Made by a program: the position numbers and the translations under genes. From Gluconacetobacter azotocaptans (GTDB taxonomy: Bacteria > Pseudomonadota > Alphaproteobacteria > Acetobacterales > Acetobacteraceae): DNA of 64,000 nucleotides. Of the stretch, positions 36,340 through 46,201 are shown piece after piece; within the stretch, counting starts at the first letter, position 1; each line of letters opens with the position of its first letter. The DNA lies in contig NZ_JABEQF010000012.1 in NCBI RefSeq assembly GCF_014174355.1, positions 1 to 64,000 on the forward strand, in the 5' to 3' direction. The notes beneath the pieces were generated by a model, which had not been told where the DNA came from, ran no database searches, and saw only the letters and a list, made by a program, of their open reading frames with translations.

Positions 36340-37155
36340 ATGTCCCACACCCCTGCGCATCCGCGTCCCTCGGCCTCGATCACGGCCCAGAACCTGTCGC
36401 TGTCGTTCCCGGTCTTTCATGGCGGGGCCAGGTCGCTGAAGAAGACGCTGTTCGCCCGTGCCCGGCGGCCGCTGGCCGCCCTGAGGTCGCCCGGCCTGCG
36501 CACGGGGGGCGAGATCGAGGCCGACACCCCCTCGCGCATTCTGGTCCATGCGCTGCGCGATGTCAGCTTCACCGTCCAGCCCGGCGAGCGCATCGGCCTG
36601 ATCGGGCATAACGGCGCGGGGAAATCGACCCTGCTGCGCGCCCTGGCCGGGATCTACGAGGCCGGGGGCGGCTGGGTGTCGGTCACCGGGTCGGTCAGCG
36701 CGCTGCTGGACCCTTCGGCCGGCATGAACCCGGAACTGACGGGGCGCGAGAACATCGTCCTGCGCGCGCGCCAGATGGGGCTGGACAACGCCGCGTTGCG
36801 CCGGCTGGAACAGGACGTGGAGGGGTTCGCCGAACTGGGGCCGTTCCTCGACCTGCCGATCCGTCTCTATTCCTCGGGCATGTCGGTGCGCCTCAGCTTC
36901 GGCCTGGCCACCGCCATCGCGCCGCAGGTGCTGCTGATGGACGAATGGTTCCTGGCCGGCGACGCATTGTTCCGCGACAAGGCGCGGGCGCGGCTGACCG
37001 GCGTGATCCGCGGGGCGGACATCCTGGTCCTGACCTCACACGCCCTACCCATCATGCGGGAATGGTGCACGCGCGTGCTGTGGATGGAACACGGACGCAT
37101 CCGCATGGACGGCCCGGCGGCCACCGTCCTGGACGCCTACGAAAGCCATTCGTAA
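36340..37155 (+). CDS. ABC transporter ATPase of Wzt/KpsT/TagH type
   Basis: 271-residue nucleotide-binding subunit. Walker A is GLIGHNGAGKSTLLRALAG, and the signature is the variant YSSGMSVRLSFGLAT typical of polysaccharide exporters. Walker B is VLLMDEWFLAGD and the H-loop is LTSHAL. The N-terminal insertion before the Walker A strand (LKKTLFARARRPLAALRSP) is usual in Wzt. It lacks the C-terminal carbohydrate-binding domain of O-antigen Wzt, so it is closer to KpsT. It forms a unit with the permease. Confidence 0.92.
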   Translation: MSHTPAHPRPSASITAQNLSLSFPVFHGGARSLKKTLFARARRPLAALRSPGLRTGGEIEADTPSRILVHALRDVSFTVQPGERIGLIGHNGAGKSTLLRALAGIYEAGGGWVSVTGSVSALLDPSAGMNPELTGRENIVLRARQMGLDNAALRRLEQDVEGFAELGPFLDLPIRLYSSGMSVRLSFGLATAIAPQVLLMDEWFLAGDALFRDKARARLTGVIRGADILVLTSHALPIMREWCTRVLWMEHGRIRMDGPAATVLDAYESHS

Positions 37156-37215
37156 AGCCTTGGCGGCGATCCTGCCGCGGGGACGGGGTCGGCGCCACGC
37201 CCCCGAAACAGGCCG

Positions 37216-39408
37216 TCAGGTCGAGATCTGCACCCGGATCGTCTCGCTGCGCTCCACGACGTTGATCGCGACTTCGTCGCCCACGCGCACCAGGCGCACG
37301 GTCACCCGGTCGCCCCCGACCTCCAGATTGTACAGGGTCATCTCGTCCAGGAAATCGGGCAGGCGCGGGTGTTCGAAATGCACCGCGACCGTGGCGGGGT
37401 CGAAGGACAGCCCCAGGGTCGACTGGACCAGCGCCGGCAGGGTCGCCGCCGCCCAGGCCTGCGGCGAGCAGGCGACCGGATAGCGGACGGGGCCTTCCGC
37501 CCGGTTGCGGGTGAAGCCGCAGAACAGTTCGGGCAGGCGGCGCAGGTCGGTATAGAAGGCGGCGTCGAACATGCCGCGAAACAGGCGCGCGGCCTCGTCG
37601 CGATAGCCGTGGCGGGCCAGGCCCAGTCCGATCAGCGCGTTGTCGTGCGGCCAGACCGACCCGTTGTGATAGGCCATCGGGTTATAGCGCGCCTCGCCCT
37701 CGGGGATGGTGCGGATGCCCCATCCGGTGAAGGACGACCGGTTCATCAGCCCGGCCACCAGCCGGGGGACGCGGTCCGGCGTCGCGATATCGGTCAGCAG
37801 GATATGCCCGGCATTGGACGAGCGGACGCAGCAGGGCTGCTTGTGGCCGTCCAGTGCCAGGGCGAAGGTGCCCAGATCCTCGATCCAGAAACGCGCGTTG
37901 AAGGCGACGCGCAGGCTTTCGGCCAGATGGTCCTGCCGTTCGGCATAGGCGGTCTTGCCCAGGCGGCGGCCGATGGCGGCGGCGGCACGGCGCGCGGCAT
38001 AGACATAGGCCTGCACCTCGCACAACGCGATCGGCCCTTCGGCCAGGGTGCCGTCGGCGTGGAAGATGCTGTCGTAGCTGTCTTTCCAGCCCTGGTTGAT
38101 CAGCCCGTCCTTGTTGCGGCGGCCATATTCGACGAAGCCGTCGTCGTCGCGGTCGCCGTACCGCTCGATCCAGTCGATCGCGCGCTCGATGTTCGGCCAG
38201 ATTGAGGTCAGCAGCGCGACGTCGCCGGTGCGGTCCAGGTACTGGCCCGCCAGCATGACGAACAGGGGCGTGGAATCGATAGAGCCGTAATAATGGCGGA
38301 ACGGCACCTCGCCCAGTTCCGCCATCTCGCCGTGCCGGACCTCGTGCAGGATCTTGCCCGGTTCGGCGTCGGCGGTCGGGTCTTCGGTCCGCGCCTGGTG
38401 CCGGGCCAGATAGTTCAGGACCCCCCGCGCGATCTCCGGGTCCAGCCACAGGGTCAGCATGGCGGTGATCAGCGCGTCACGCCCGAAGGCGGTGCTGAAC
38501 CACGGCACCCCGGCATAGGGGTACGGCCCGGTCTTCTTGTCCGTCAGCAGCATGTAGATGTCGCAGATGCAGCGCCGGATGGCCTCGTTGAAGATCTCGT
38601 TCGAGGTCGCGATGGCCGCCGCGCGCGACGACGACAGGCGCAGCGCCCGCCGGGCCTCGACCGCGCCGGTCAGGAAGCGCCGGTTGGGTTGCAGGGCCGG
38701 TGTGCCGTCGGGGTCGCACGCGACCTCGAAATGCACCAGCACCCGCTTGCCCGGCGCCAGGTCGAAGCGGTAGGCGGCCTGGCGGGCGTCCAGCGACGCC
38801 GGCGGCGGCCAGAACCGCAGCACCGTCGTCCGCCGCCGGTCGTCCAGCCCGTCATACGACAGAGTGACCTGGTTGTCCGCGACCTCGGGCGGGCGCTGGG
38901 TGCCGCGCCGGGGCCGGATGGAGCCCCGGGCCTCGAACAGGTCGGCGAAATCGGCCAGGAAGCGGATATCCAGCAGCGCCGTGCGGGGCTCGACGTCGAA
39001 ATTGCGGATCTCGACCCGTTCGTAGCAGACGTGGTTCCACAGGAAGCGCGACCGCCGGACATGCAGCAGGTCGTGGTCCATCCGTCCGTCGGGGCCGTCG
39101 ATGTCGGTGTTGGTCAGATCCACCGACAGCAGCACGTTGTTCTCGCGCACCGTGGACGACAGCAGGATCGGCCGCACGCCCTGCAAGGTCATCGACAGGC
39201 AGGACAGATAGCGCGTGTCGTGGAAATACAGCCCGTCCGCGATGCCGTCGCCGAACAGGATGTCGCCGGTCTGGTCGAACACGCCGAACATGTCGCCCTG
39301 CTTGAGGGTATGCAGGCGCCGTTCGGACAGCAGCGATTTCGCGGCGACGGGAAAGCCGTCCGTTTCCTCGGGCGGCGGGTAGTGCGCGGTGTCGGGTTGG
39401 CTGTCCAT
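37216..39408 (-). CDS. Glycogen-debranching (amylo-alpha-1,6-glucosidase)-like enzyme
   Basis: 730-residue protein. The N-terminal beta domain (~30-230, GVFDQTGDILFGDGIADGLYFHDTRYLS) is that of bacterial glycogen-debranching N-terminal (GDE_N_bis) proteins. The C-terminal (alpha/alpha)6 barrel (~265-690) has GVPWFSTAFGRDALITAMLTLW, YYGSIDSTPLFVML and GRRNKDGLINQGWKDSYDSI, and a late MAYHNGSVWPHDNALI with a likely catalytic acid. It probably releases glucose from alpha-1,6 or related linkages. No glycogen synthesis genes adjoin, so storage glycogen is not certain to be the substrate. Confidence 0.85.
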   Translation of the reverse strand: MDSQPDTAHYPPPEETDGFPVAAKSLLSERRLHTLKQGDMFGVFDQTGDILFGDGIADGLYFHDTRYLSCLSMTLQGVRPILLSSTVRENNVLLSVDLTNTDIDGPDGRMDHDLLHVRRSRFLWNHVCYERVEIRNFDVEPRTALLDIRFLADFADLFEARGSIRPRRGTQRPPEVADNQVTLSYDGLDDRRRTTVLRFWPPPASLDARQAAYRFDLAPGKRVLVHFEVACDPDGTPALQPNRRFLTGAVEARRALRLSSSRAAAIATSNEIFNEAIRRCICDIYMLLTDKKTGPYPYAGVPWFSTAFGRDALITAMLTLWLDPEIARGVLNYLARHQARTEDPTADAEPGKILHEVRHGEMAELGEVPFRHYYGSIDSTPLFVMLAGQYLDRTGDVALLTSIWPNIERAIDWIERYGDRDDDGFVEYGRRNKDGLINQGWKDSYDSIFHADGTLAEGPIALCEVQAYVYAARRAAAAIGRRLGKTAYAERQDHLAESLRVAFNARFWIEDLGTFALALDGHKQPCCVRSSNAGHILLTDIATPDRVPRLVAGLMNRSSFTGWGIRTIPEGEARYNPMAYHNGSVWPHDNALIGLGLARHGYRDEAARLFRGMFDAAFYTDLRRLPELFCGFTRNRAEGPVRYPVACSPQAWAAATLPALVQSTLGLSFDPATVAVHFEHPRLPDFLDEMTLYNLEVGGDRVTVRLVRVGDEVAINVVERSETIRVQIST

Positions 39409-39540
39409 GTTGGTCTTCCCTTCACGGTTGCGGGGACAGGGCGCCCCGGCTTCCGACTGTCGTTCGGGTTGTTCTGGATTGGGGGACGGGTTCCGGATGC
39501 CCCGCCCGGATGCCGGGTCGGGGCGATCGGGGCGCGGCGG

Positions 39541-40596
39541 TTACAGCAGCTTGGCGAATTTCAGCAGCAGCCAGGTGATGACCATGAACAGGAAGCACAC
39601 GCCCCCGGCCTCGACCGTGCCCATCGCCCCGCTGGCCAGGAACATTCCCCCCGTATTCATGCCGAAGAAACCGGTCACGAATGTGGCGGGCAGCATCAGC
39701 GTGGTCACGACCGACACGGTATACAAACGCCGGTTTGTCTCCTCCGCCTGGCCCGAGGCCAGTTCGTCCTGCAGCGATCGCGCGCGGTCCTGCAACGCCA
39801 GCAGGTCGTCCAGGGCCGCGTGGATCTGGCGTTGCGACCGGTCGCGGATATCGTCCTCGGCCCATTCCGGCAATTCGAGATCCTCGCTGTGGAAAATCCG
39901 GTCGACCGGGGAAATGACGCGGCGCAGTTCCGTCGAACGGCGCCGCACCTTGCCGATCAGGCCGCTGATGCGGCCGAAATCGGTATGCTGGTCCAGTGTG
40001 AGCAGAAGATCCTCCGCCCGGTCAAGCTGATCGTCCAGCATCGCGATGTTCCGCCGTACGCTGTCGGCGAATTCCAGCAGCGTCCGGTCCACGATCTCGG
40101 CCGGGGTGCGCGGGGTCTCGTCGCGCTGCAACCAGCGATAGGCCGCGCCCAGCGCCGGGACGGGGTGCCGGCGGGTGGTGACCAGCAGGTCCGGCAGGAC
40201 GGCGAACCGCCAGGCCGACACGTTCGTGTCATCGTCGGACATGCTGTCGTCGAAGGCCGGCAGCGCGCCATAGACCAGGTCGTCCTCGGCTTCCAGCCGG
40301 GTGCCGCGATCGGTTCCGGTCAGGGTGGCGCGGGCTTCGTCGGACAGGCGGGGGATGGATTCGACGCGGGCGCGGCTGGCAGTATGCACCACGTCGTAAT
40401 GCAGCCAGATCCACGTTCCGGCGGCCTCGTCCCCCTCCGTGGCCTCGCCGTCCAGCCGCTGGGCCGCCTGCCGGGGCGACAGCTGGACCGGCCGGTGCCC
40501 GGGCGCGCACGATACCGCCCACACCAGGCCGTCGGTGGCGTCGGCGTAGGGGCCATCGGCATAGGGGACATCGGTCGGGGCAATCGTGTCGGGCAT
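39541..40596 (-). CDS. zntB: CorA/ZntB-family divalent metal transporter
   Basis: 351-residue pentameric channel-type transporter. A large cytoplasmic N-terminal domain with a long helix (DRTLLEFADSVRRNIAMLDDQLDRAEDLL) precedes two C-terminal membrane segments, with the diagnostic GMN in GFFGMNTGGM between them. The GMNTGG form and the charged cytoplasmic domain suit ZntB, which moves zinc, more than magnesium-specific CorA (GMNFE/MPEL). I use the ATG at 40596 (MPDTIAP). Confidence 0.86.
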   Translation of the reverse strand: MPDTIAPTDVPYADGPYADATDGLVWAVSCAPGHRPVQLSPRQAAQRLDGEATEGDEAAGTWIWLHYDVVHTASRARVESIPRLSDEARATLTGTDRGTRLEAEDDLVYGALPAFDDSMSDDDTNVSAWRFAVLPDLLVTTRRHPVPALGAAYRWLQRDETPRTPAEIVDRTLLEFADSVRRNIAMLDDQLDRAEDLLLTLDQHTDFGRISGLIGKVRRRSTELRRVISPVDRIFHSEDLELPEWAEDDIRDRSQRQIHAALDDLLALQDRARSLQDELASGQAEETNRRLYTVSVVTTLMLPATFVTGFFGMNTGGMFLASGAMGTVEAGGVCFLFMVITWLLLKFAKLL

Positions 40597-40672
40597 AGGG
40601 ACATCCGGGACCGCGCGGGACGCAACGGCACACTTGCCATGCCCGCCTGCCCGTTGCAATCCCGCCTCGGCC

Positions 40673-41179
40673 TCAGTCCGCGGGCGGCCCGTCGCACCAG
40701 AAGCCGGCATGCGGGCGCGCGGCCTCGTCTTCTATCAGCGGACCCAGCACTTCGGTCGCGTGCTGCCCCCGGGCGAAGATTTCGCGGCAGGGCAGGGAAA
40801 AGGTCGGGTTTTCCGGATGCGCGCCCGTCAGCGCCAGCAGCCGGTGTTCCGACAGCGCATAGACCACGCGCCGGATATTGCCCCAATAGACCGCGCCGGC
40901 GCACATGCAGCACGGCTCGGCGCTGGTGTACAGCGTGCAGCCCGCCAGCTCGTCGGGTGCCAGCATCCGCGCCGCCTGCGCCACCGCGCGCAGTTCGGCG
41001 TGCTGCGTCGGGTCGCCCTCGGGCGGCAGGGAATTGTTCAGGGCGGTGGTCACCACCCGCCCCTGCGCGTCGGCGACCAGGGCGGCGAAGGGATGCCGCC
41101 CCTGGGCGCGGGATGTTTCCGACAGGGCGATGGCCTGCCGCAGCAGGTCCAGATCGGCGGCGGAGGGGGCGTGGGGCAT
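40673..41179 (-). CDS. Cytidine/guanine-type nucleobase deaminase
   Basis: 168-residue zinc deaminase. Zinc ligands are the His of THAEL-like QHAELRAVAQAARML and the two cysteines of AEPCCMCAGAVYWGNI, with the Glu of HAE as proton shuttle. Its best family is guanine deaminase (GuaD)/tRNA-adenosine-deaminase-like, and the C-terminal CREIFARGQHATEVLGP matches purine-acting members. The NCS2 purine/pyrimidine permease gene follows at once on the same strand (8 bases apart), supporting a nucleobase substrate. Confidence 0.85.
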   Translation of the reverse strand: MPHAPSAADLDLLRQAIALSETSRAQGRHPFAALVADAQGRVVTTALNNSLPPEGDPTQHAELRAVAQAARMLAPDELAGCTLYTSAEPCCMCAGAVYWGNIRRVVYALSEHRLLALTGAHPENPTFSLPCREIFARGQHATEVLGPLIEDEAARPHAGFWCDGPPAD

Positions 41180-41186
41180 GGTGGCC

Positions 41187-42614
41187 TCAGGGCAGCGGGG
41201 TGGGCAGGGCGGCGGGGTCGTCTCCGCCGTCGGGTGCGGCCTCGGCCTCGGCCTCCACCTCCGCCGCCGTGCCGGACGACAGCAGCAGGTTCAGCGTCAC
41301 GGCGCTGAAGGCCGCCAGGAACACGCCGCTGCCGGTCATGATCCGCAGCGGGCCGGGTAGCTGCGCGAACAGGGTGGGGCAGGCCATCGGCAGTATGCCC
41401 GCGCCGATCGCCACCGCCGGCACCAGCGCGCCCGCCCCGCCTCCTGAACCCCCGCCCAGGCGCACGCGCGCCAGGTCCTGGATGCCCGCCATCGCGGTCA
41501 TGCCGAACATCAGGATGGCCGACCCGCCCAGCACCGGCCGGGGCAGGCAGGCGATCGTCGCACCCAGGCGGGGAAACAGCCCCATGGCGACCATCAGCCC
41601 GCCGGCCGTCGCGACGGCGAAGCGGCTGCGGACACCCGTCAGGGCGATCAGGCCGGTATTCTGGGCGAAGGCGTTATAGGGCGTGCCGCCGAACAGCCCG
41701 CCCAGCAGTGTCGACAGCCCGTCGGCGGCATAGGTGCGCGTCAGGACGTCGCGGCCGGCGGCCCGGCCGGCCAGGAGGGACACGGCCAGGCAGTTGCCGG
41801 TCGTTTCCACCAGGATCACCATCATCGCCATGGTCATGATCAGGATCGGCGCGATATGGAAGGCCGGGCGGCCGAACGGCAGGACCGGCGGCAGGGCGAC
41901 CCAGGCGATGTGACGGACCGCGCCGAAATCGGCCTGCCCGGTCAGCACGCCCATGGCGGTGCCCCCGGCCAGCCCCAGCAGGATCGCCAGCGTGCGGCCG
42001 GTGCCCGAGGCCCGCGCGGTGATCAGCAGGGTCAGCGCCAGCGTTGTGAAGCCCAGCAGCAGGTGCGCCGGCGCGCCGAACCCCGGATCGCCCGGCCGTC
42101 CGCCGCCCAGCCAGTTGGCCGCCGCCGGCATCAGCGACAGCCCCACCACGGTGATGACGCTGCCGATGACGACGGGCGGGAAGAAGCGGGTCAGGCGGCT
42201 GGCGAACGGCGCCAGCACGCAGGTGGCCAGGCCCGCCCCGATCACCGCGCCATAGGCGGTCGGCAGGTCGTAATCGCGGGCGATCATGATCATCGGCGGC
42301 AGGGCGATGAACGACGACGCCTGGATCAGCGGCAGGCGCGCCCCGAACGGCCCCACGCCCAGCGTCTGGATCAGCGTGGCGACGCCCGAGGTCAGGATGC
42401 TGGCATTGACCAGCAGGATCAGCCGCACCGGGTCCAGCCCCAGCGCCGCGCCGAAGATCAGCGGCACGCTGATGACCCCGGCATAGATGACCAGCACATG
42501 CTGCAGGCCGCAGACCAGCATCTGCCACGGCGGCAGGCGTTCTTCCACGGGGTCGGCCGGCGCGACGCCGGAAGGCTGGGGGGTAGGGTCGCGCCGCGCC
42601 GGCCGCTGGGTCAT
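41187..42614 (-). CDS. NCS2-family nucleobase permease
   Basis: 475-residue transporter with about 12-14 membrane segments. NCS2 motifs are visible: LPPWQMLVCGLQHVLVIYAG at the N-terminus, the central LVETTGNCLAVS, and GGTPYNAFAQNTGLIALTGV, which contain the substrate-binding Glu and Gln-Asn of UraA/XanQ. It should import uracil, xanthine or another purine. It forms a gene pair with the downstream deaminase. The Pro-rich first ~20 residues after the ATG at 42614 are cytoplasmic. Confidence 0.9.
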   Translation of the reverse strand: MTQRPARRDPTPQPSGVAPADPVEERLPPWQMLVCGLQHVLVIYAGVISVPLIFGAALGLDPVRLILLVNASILTSGVATLIQTLGVGPFGARLPLIQASSFIALPPMIMIARDYDLPTAYGAVIGAGLATCVLAPFASRLTRFFPPVVIGSVITVVGLSLMPAAANWLGGGRPGDPGFGAPAHLLLGFTTLALTLLITARASGTGRTLAILLGLAGGTAMGVLTGQADFGAVRHIAWVALPPVLPFGRPAFHIAPILIMTMAMMVILVETTGNCLAVSLLAGRAAGRDVLTRTYAADGLSTLLGGLFGGTPYNAFAQNTGLIALTGVRSRFAVATAGGLMVAMGLFPRLGATIACLPRPVLGGSAILMFGMTAMAGIQDLARVRLGGGSGGGAGALVPAVAIGAGILPMACPTLFAQLPGPLRIMTGSGVFLAAFSAVTLNLLLSSGTAAEVEAEAEAAPDGGDDPAALPTPLP

Positions 42615-42624
42615 CTCCGGCGGC

Positions 42625-43008
42625 TCATTTGAGGTCGTCGGGGACCTTGCCGCCGTTTTCCGCCAGCTTCTGCATGACCTGTTTGTGCAGCCAGACATTC
42701 ATCGCGGCGGAATCGTTGGTGTCGCCGGTATAATGCAGCTCGCCCGCCAGTTCCTTGCGCGCGGCCAGCGAACTGTCCAGGCCCAGCAGCTTCAGCAGAT
42801 CGACGATCGACTGCCGCCAGTTCAGGGGCTGGCCGGCCTTGGCCGCCATCTCGGTCAGGATGGCCGCGACGTCCACCGCCTGCGCGGGGGCGGCGACGGG
42901 CGCCGGCGCGCTGGGGTTCGGGCTGGGGGCGACGGGGGCGGGGGCCGGGGTGGCCGCGGCTTCGGCATGGCCGAAGATCTTGGACATGATGGCGCCGAAA
43001 ATGCTCAT
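42625..43008 (-). CDS. DUF3597-family protein
   Basis: 127-residue protein with a short N-terminal MSIFGAIMSKIFG, a Pro/Ala linker (~18-44) and a globular helical domain (VDVAAILTEMAAKAGQPLNWRQSIVDLLKLLGLDSSL in sense, ~45-125). The pattern fits the DUF3597 family, found in many proteobacteria and sharing a LysM-like neighbourhood; its function is unknown. It lies 10 bases before the permease and 57 bases after ahcY on the same strand. Confidence 0.85.
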   Translation of the reverse strand: MSIFGAIMSKIFGHAEAAATPAPAPVAPSPNPSAPAPVAAPAQAVDVAAILTEMAAKAGQPLNWRQSIVDLLKLLGLDSSLAARKELAGELHYTGDTNDSAAMNVWLHKQVMQKLAENGGKVPDDLK

Positions 43009-43065
43009 GGTCGGCTCTCCCTTCTGGGCCGTCCGGCGGCGCGGGGCCGCCGGACGGGGTGTCGG

Positions 43066-44367
43066 TTAGTAGCGGTACAGGTCGTTCTTGAACGGCCCGT
43101 TAACCGGAACGCCGATATACTCGGCCTGTTTCTGCGACATCCTCGTCAGCTCGGCGCCGACCTTGGCCAGGTGCAGGGCGGCGACCTTCTCGTCCAGGTG
43201 CTTCGGCAGGGTGTAGACCTTGCGCTCGTACTTGCCGGCGGGCGCGGTCCACAGCTCGATCTGCGCCAGGGTCTGGTTGGTGAAGGAGGCCGACATCACG
43301 AAGGACGGGTGGCCCGTCGCGTTGCCCAGGTTCACCAGGCGGCCTTCGGACAGCAGGATCAGGCGCTTGCCGTCGGGGAAGACGACCTCGTCGACTTGCG
43401 GCTTGATGTTGTCCCAAGGGAAGTTGCGCAGGGCTTCGATCTGGATCTCGGAATCGAAATGGCCGATGTTGCAGACGATGGCGCGATGCTTCATCTCACG
43501 CATGTGGTCGACGGTGATGATGTCCACATTGCCCGTGCAGGTGACGAAGATGTCGCCGCGCGGCGCGGCGCTTTCCATCGTCACGACCTCGTAGCCTTCC
43601 ATCGCGGCCTGCAGGGCGCAGATCGGGTCGGCCTCGGTCACCAGCACGCGGCAGCCGGCATTGCGCAGCGACGCCGCCGAGCCCTTGCCCACATCGCCAT
43701 AGCCCGCGACGACGGCGATCTTGCCGGCCATCATCACGTCGGTGCCGCGACGGATCGCGTCCACCAGGCTTTCGCGGCAGCCGTACAGGTTATCGAACTT
43801 CGATTTGGTAACGCTGTCGTTGACGTTGATCGCGGGGACGGCCAGCGTGCCCTTCTTCGCCATTTCCCACAGGCGATGCACGCCGGTCGTCGTTTCCTCG
43901 GACAGGCCGCGCACGTCGGCCAGCATCTCGGGGTACTTGTCGTGCATCAGCACGGTCAGGTCGCCGCCGTCATCGAGGATCATGTTCGGCGTCCAGCCGT
44001 CCGGCCCCTTCACGGTCGCCTCGATGCACCACCAGAACTCTTCTTCCGACAGGCCCTTCCAGGCGAAGACCGGCACGCCCGTCGCGGCGATGGCGGCGGC
44101 GGCGTGGTCCTGGGTCGAGAAGATGTTGCACGACGACCAGCGGACGGTGGCGCCCAGCGCGGTCAGCGTCTCGATCAGCACGGCGGTCTGGATGGTCATG
44201 TGCAGGCAGCCGGCGATCCGCGCGCCCGCCAGCGGCTTGCTGGCACCGAATTCCTCGCGCAGCGCCATCAGGCCGGGCATCTCGCCCTCGGCGATCGAGA
44301 TTTCCTTGCGGCCCCATTCCGCGAGGGAGATGTCCTTGACCTTGTAGTCGGTGCTGCTGGCGGTCAT
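43066..44367 (-). CDS. ahcY: S-adenosyl-L-homocysteine hydrolase
   Basis: Splits S-adenosylhomocysteine into adenosine and homocysteine, keeping methylation going. It has 433 residues. The NAD-binding loop [20 protein letters not shown], the substrate region [17 protein letters not shown] and the C-terminal [10 protein letters not shown] end are all intact. The start ATG at 44367 has AGGAC six bases upstream. I looked at the leader for an SAH riboswitch and saw none. Confidence 0.97.
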   Translation of the reverse strand: MTASSTDYKVKDISLAEWGRKEISIAEGEMPGLMALREEFGASKPLAGARIAGCLHMTIQTAVLIETLTALGATVRWSSCNIFSTQDHAAAAIAATGVPVFAWKGLSEEEFWWCIEATVKGPDGWTPNMILDDGGDLTVLMHDKYPEMLADVRGLSEETTTGVHRLWEMAKKGTLAVPAINVNDSVTKSKFDNLYGCRESLVDAIRRGTDVMMAGKIAVVAGYGDVGKGSAASLRNAGCRVLVTEADPICALQAAMEGYEVVTMESAAPRGDIFVTCTGNVDIITVDHMREMKHRAIVCNIGHFDSEIQIEALRNFPWDNIKPQVDEVVFPDGKRLILLSEGRLVNLGNATGHPSFVMSASFTNQTLAQIELWTAPAGKYERKVYTLPKHLDEKVAALHLAKVGAELTRMSQKQAEYIGVPVNGPFKNDLYRY

Positions 44368-44426
44368 GTTCTGTCCTGTTTGCGATGAATCTGGCCCGCG
44401 GATATAGCCGGTTGGCGGCCCGGGGG

Positions 44427-45449
44427 CTAGGCCGGTTGGCCGGCGACGACTTCGGCACGGCGCAGGACGCGCAGGAAATTGCCGCCCCAGATCGCCGCGA
44501 TCTGGGCCAGGTCGTAGCCGCGCCGTACCAGTTCGGCCGTCAGTGCGGGCGATTGCGCCGCGTTGCGCCAGCCCTCGATGCTGCCGCCGCCGTCGAAATC
44601 CGACGAAATGCCGACATGCCGCACGCCGATGCGCCGCGCCACGTAATCGACATGGTCCACGTAATCGGCAACCGTGACGGGGCGTTGCTGCCGGATGTCG
44701 CGCGGGCGCAGAAAGGCGTCTACGGCGGTGATGTGGACCACCCCGTCGCAATCGCGCAGCGCGTCCAGCTGTTCGTCATCCAGGTTGCGGGGGTGGTCGC
44801 ACAGCGCCCGGACGCAGGAATGGGTGGCCAGCACCGGGCTGCGCGACAGGCGCAGCGCCTGCATCATGGTGCTGCGCGCGGTGTGCGACACGTCGACCAT
44901 CAGCCCCAGCCGGTTCATCTCGGCGATGGCCTCGCGCCCCAGGCCCGACAGGCCGCCGTGCCGCGCGGCGCTGTCGCCCAGGGCCGCCGACGGCCGGGCG
45001 GAATCGGCCAGCGCGTTGTGTCCGTTATGGGTCAGCGTCATGTAGCGTGCGCCCTTCGCGCGGAACTGCGCCAGCAGCGACAGGTCCTCGCCCATCGCGT
45101 AGCCGTTCTCGACCGCCGGGACGATGGCCGTCACGCCGTCGCGGCGCGCGGCTTCAATCTGGTCGGCCAGGGGGCAGATCCGCGCCATGCCGGTGTCGGC
45201 GGCCCGCCCGATCGCGTCCAGCATCTCCAGCGCCTGACGCCCCACCATCGCGTGGCGGGCGTCGTCCGTCGGGCCCTGCCCGACATAGGCGACCAGGCAG
45301 GCCGCCGAGATGCCGCCGCGCCGCAGCTTCGGCAGATCGACATGCCGCGTGTCCGTGTCCTGCCCGATATCGCCCTGGTCGGGCCACGGAATGTCGATAT
45401 GCGTATCGACGGTCAGGAGGGAATGATGAAGGGCGTCGGAATCCGTCAT
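44427..45449 (-). CDS. Membrane dipeptidase (M19 renal dipeptidase family)
   Basis: 340-residue zinc dipeptidase with an amidohydrolase-type barrel. The first metal site is DTHIDIPW (~14-21), a bridging Glu is in [11 protein letters not shown], and further metal-binding histidines lie in LTLTHNGHN and MVDVSHTA, with the late [21 protein letters not shown]. The gene ends 59 bases upstream of ahcY. Substrates range from dipeptides to beta-lactam-like and D-amino-acid dipeptides. ATGs at 45449 or 45482 are possible; I chose the first that leaves no unexplained N-terminus. Confidence 0.88.
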   Translation of the reverse strand: MTDSDALHHSLLTVDTHIDIPWPDQGDIGQDTDTRHVDLPKLRRGGISAACLVAYVGQGPTDDARHAMVGRQALEMLDAIGRAADTGMARICPLADQIEAARRDGVTAIVPAVENGYAMGEDLSLLAQFRAKGARYMTLTHNGHNALADSARPSAALGDSAARHGGLSGLGREAIAEMNRLGLMVDVSHTARSTMMQALRLSRSPVLATHSCVRALCDHPRNLDDEQLDALRDCDGVVHITAVDAFLRPRDIRQQRPVTVADYVDHVDYVARRIGVRHVGISSDFDGGGSIEGWRNAAQSPALTAELVRRGYDLAQIAAIWGGNFLRVLRRAEVVAGQPA

Positions 45450-45559
45450 GCCGTCACTGTAGTCCCAATCCGCGCGCCCTGCCATGCCGCCGATGGCCCG
45501 CCGGCCGGGTGCGATGCGCCCGGGTGGGCGCATCGCACCGGACCTGTCGCGGGGTCGGT

Positions 45560-46054
45560 TCAGTGCTGGGTCTCGGCATTGATCGGGATCTGCCGCCCGT
45601 GGACGGCCTCGGCGCTGCGGGGCAGCGTCACCGTCAGCACGCCGTTATTGAAGCGGGCGGTGGCCTCGTCCTCCTTCACGTCGTGGGGCAGGGTGAAGCG
45701 TCGCTCGAACCGGCCATAGCGCCGCTCGCTGTAGCCGCTGGCCTTGTCCTCGCTTTCCTGCCGGCGTTCGCCGCACAGGCACAGCACGCCGTTATCGACG
45801 CTCAGCGTGATGTCCTTCTCGGTCAGGCCGGGCAGTTCGGCGGTCACGCGGATTTCGTTGTCGGTCTCGGCGACCTCGACGCTCGGCCAGGTGCCGCCGC
45901 GTGGGCCGCGCGGGTCCCAGGTCTGCATGAAATCGTCGAACAGCCGGTCAATTTCCCGGTGGAGGCTGAGAAACGGGCCGCCCTGCCGCTCCTGGATCGG
46001 GGCCGGGGCCCTGGACTCGTCCCGTCCCCAGGGCATGAGATTGCGCATAGCCAT
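45560..46054 (-). CDS. Hsp20/alpha-crystallin small heat-shock protein
   Basis: 164-residue ATP-independent holdase. The alpha-crystallin domain spans ~55-150 (SVEVAETDNEIRVTAELPGL through FNNGVLTVTLPRS), with the preceding FDDFMQTW segment typical of the bacterial class. It is preceded by GAGGGGA and a leader of about 140 bases after a strong RpoH-type promoter. The promoter and length of the leader suggest heat control. Confidence 0.93.
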   Translation of the reverse strand: MAMRNLMPWGRDESRAPAPIQERQGGPFLSLHREIDRLFDDFMQTWDPRGPRGGTWPSVEVAETDNEIRVTAELPGLTEKDITLSVDNGVLCLCGERRQESEDKASGYSERRYGRFERRFTLPHDVKEDEATARFNNGVLTVTLPRSAEAVHGRQIPINAETQH

Positions 46055-46201
46055 TGGATTGTTCCCCTCGGTTAGGGCCGGGATCCGCGACCGCCGCCAG
46101 GGTGGTCGCCGGCGTCCAGGCCCGTCGGCCTGTCGGGGCAGGAAGCGATCAGAGAGCGCGCCCCCTGTCCGCCGGGCCGCAATGGCGGTCCGGTTTCAGG
46201 A

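Noticed and set aside
38293-41679. Very long open frame (over 1,100 codons) on the plus strand across the debranching enzyme, zntB and deaminase genes
   Set aside because: It is antisense to three well-supported genes, has Arg/Gly/Gln-heavy composition with no known motif, and is expected in G+C-rich DNA where the shadow frame lacks stops.
44368-44426. SAH riboswitch in front of ahcY
   Set aside because: The 59-base gap to the dipeptidase gene is too short and shows none of the conserved paired elements.
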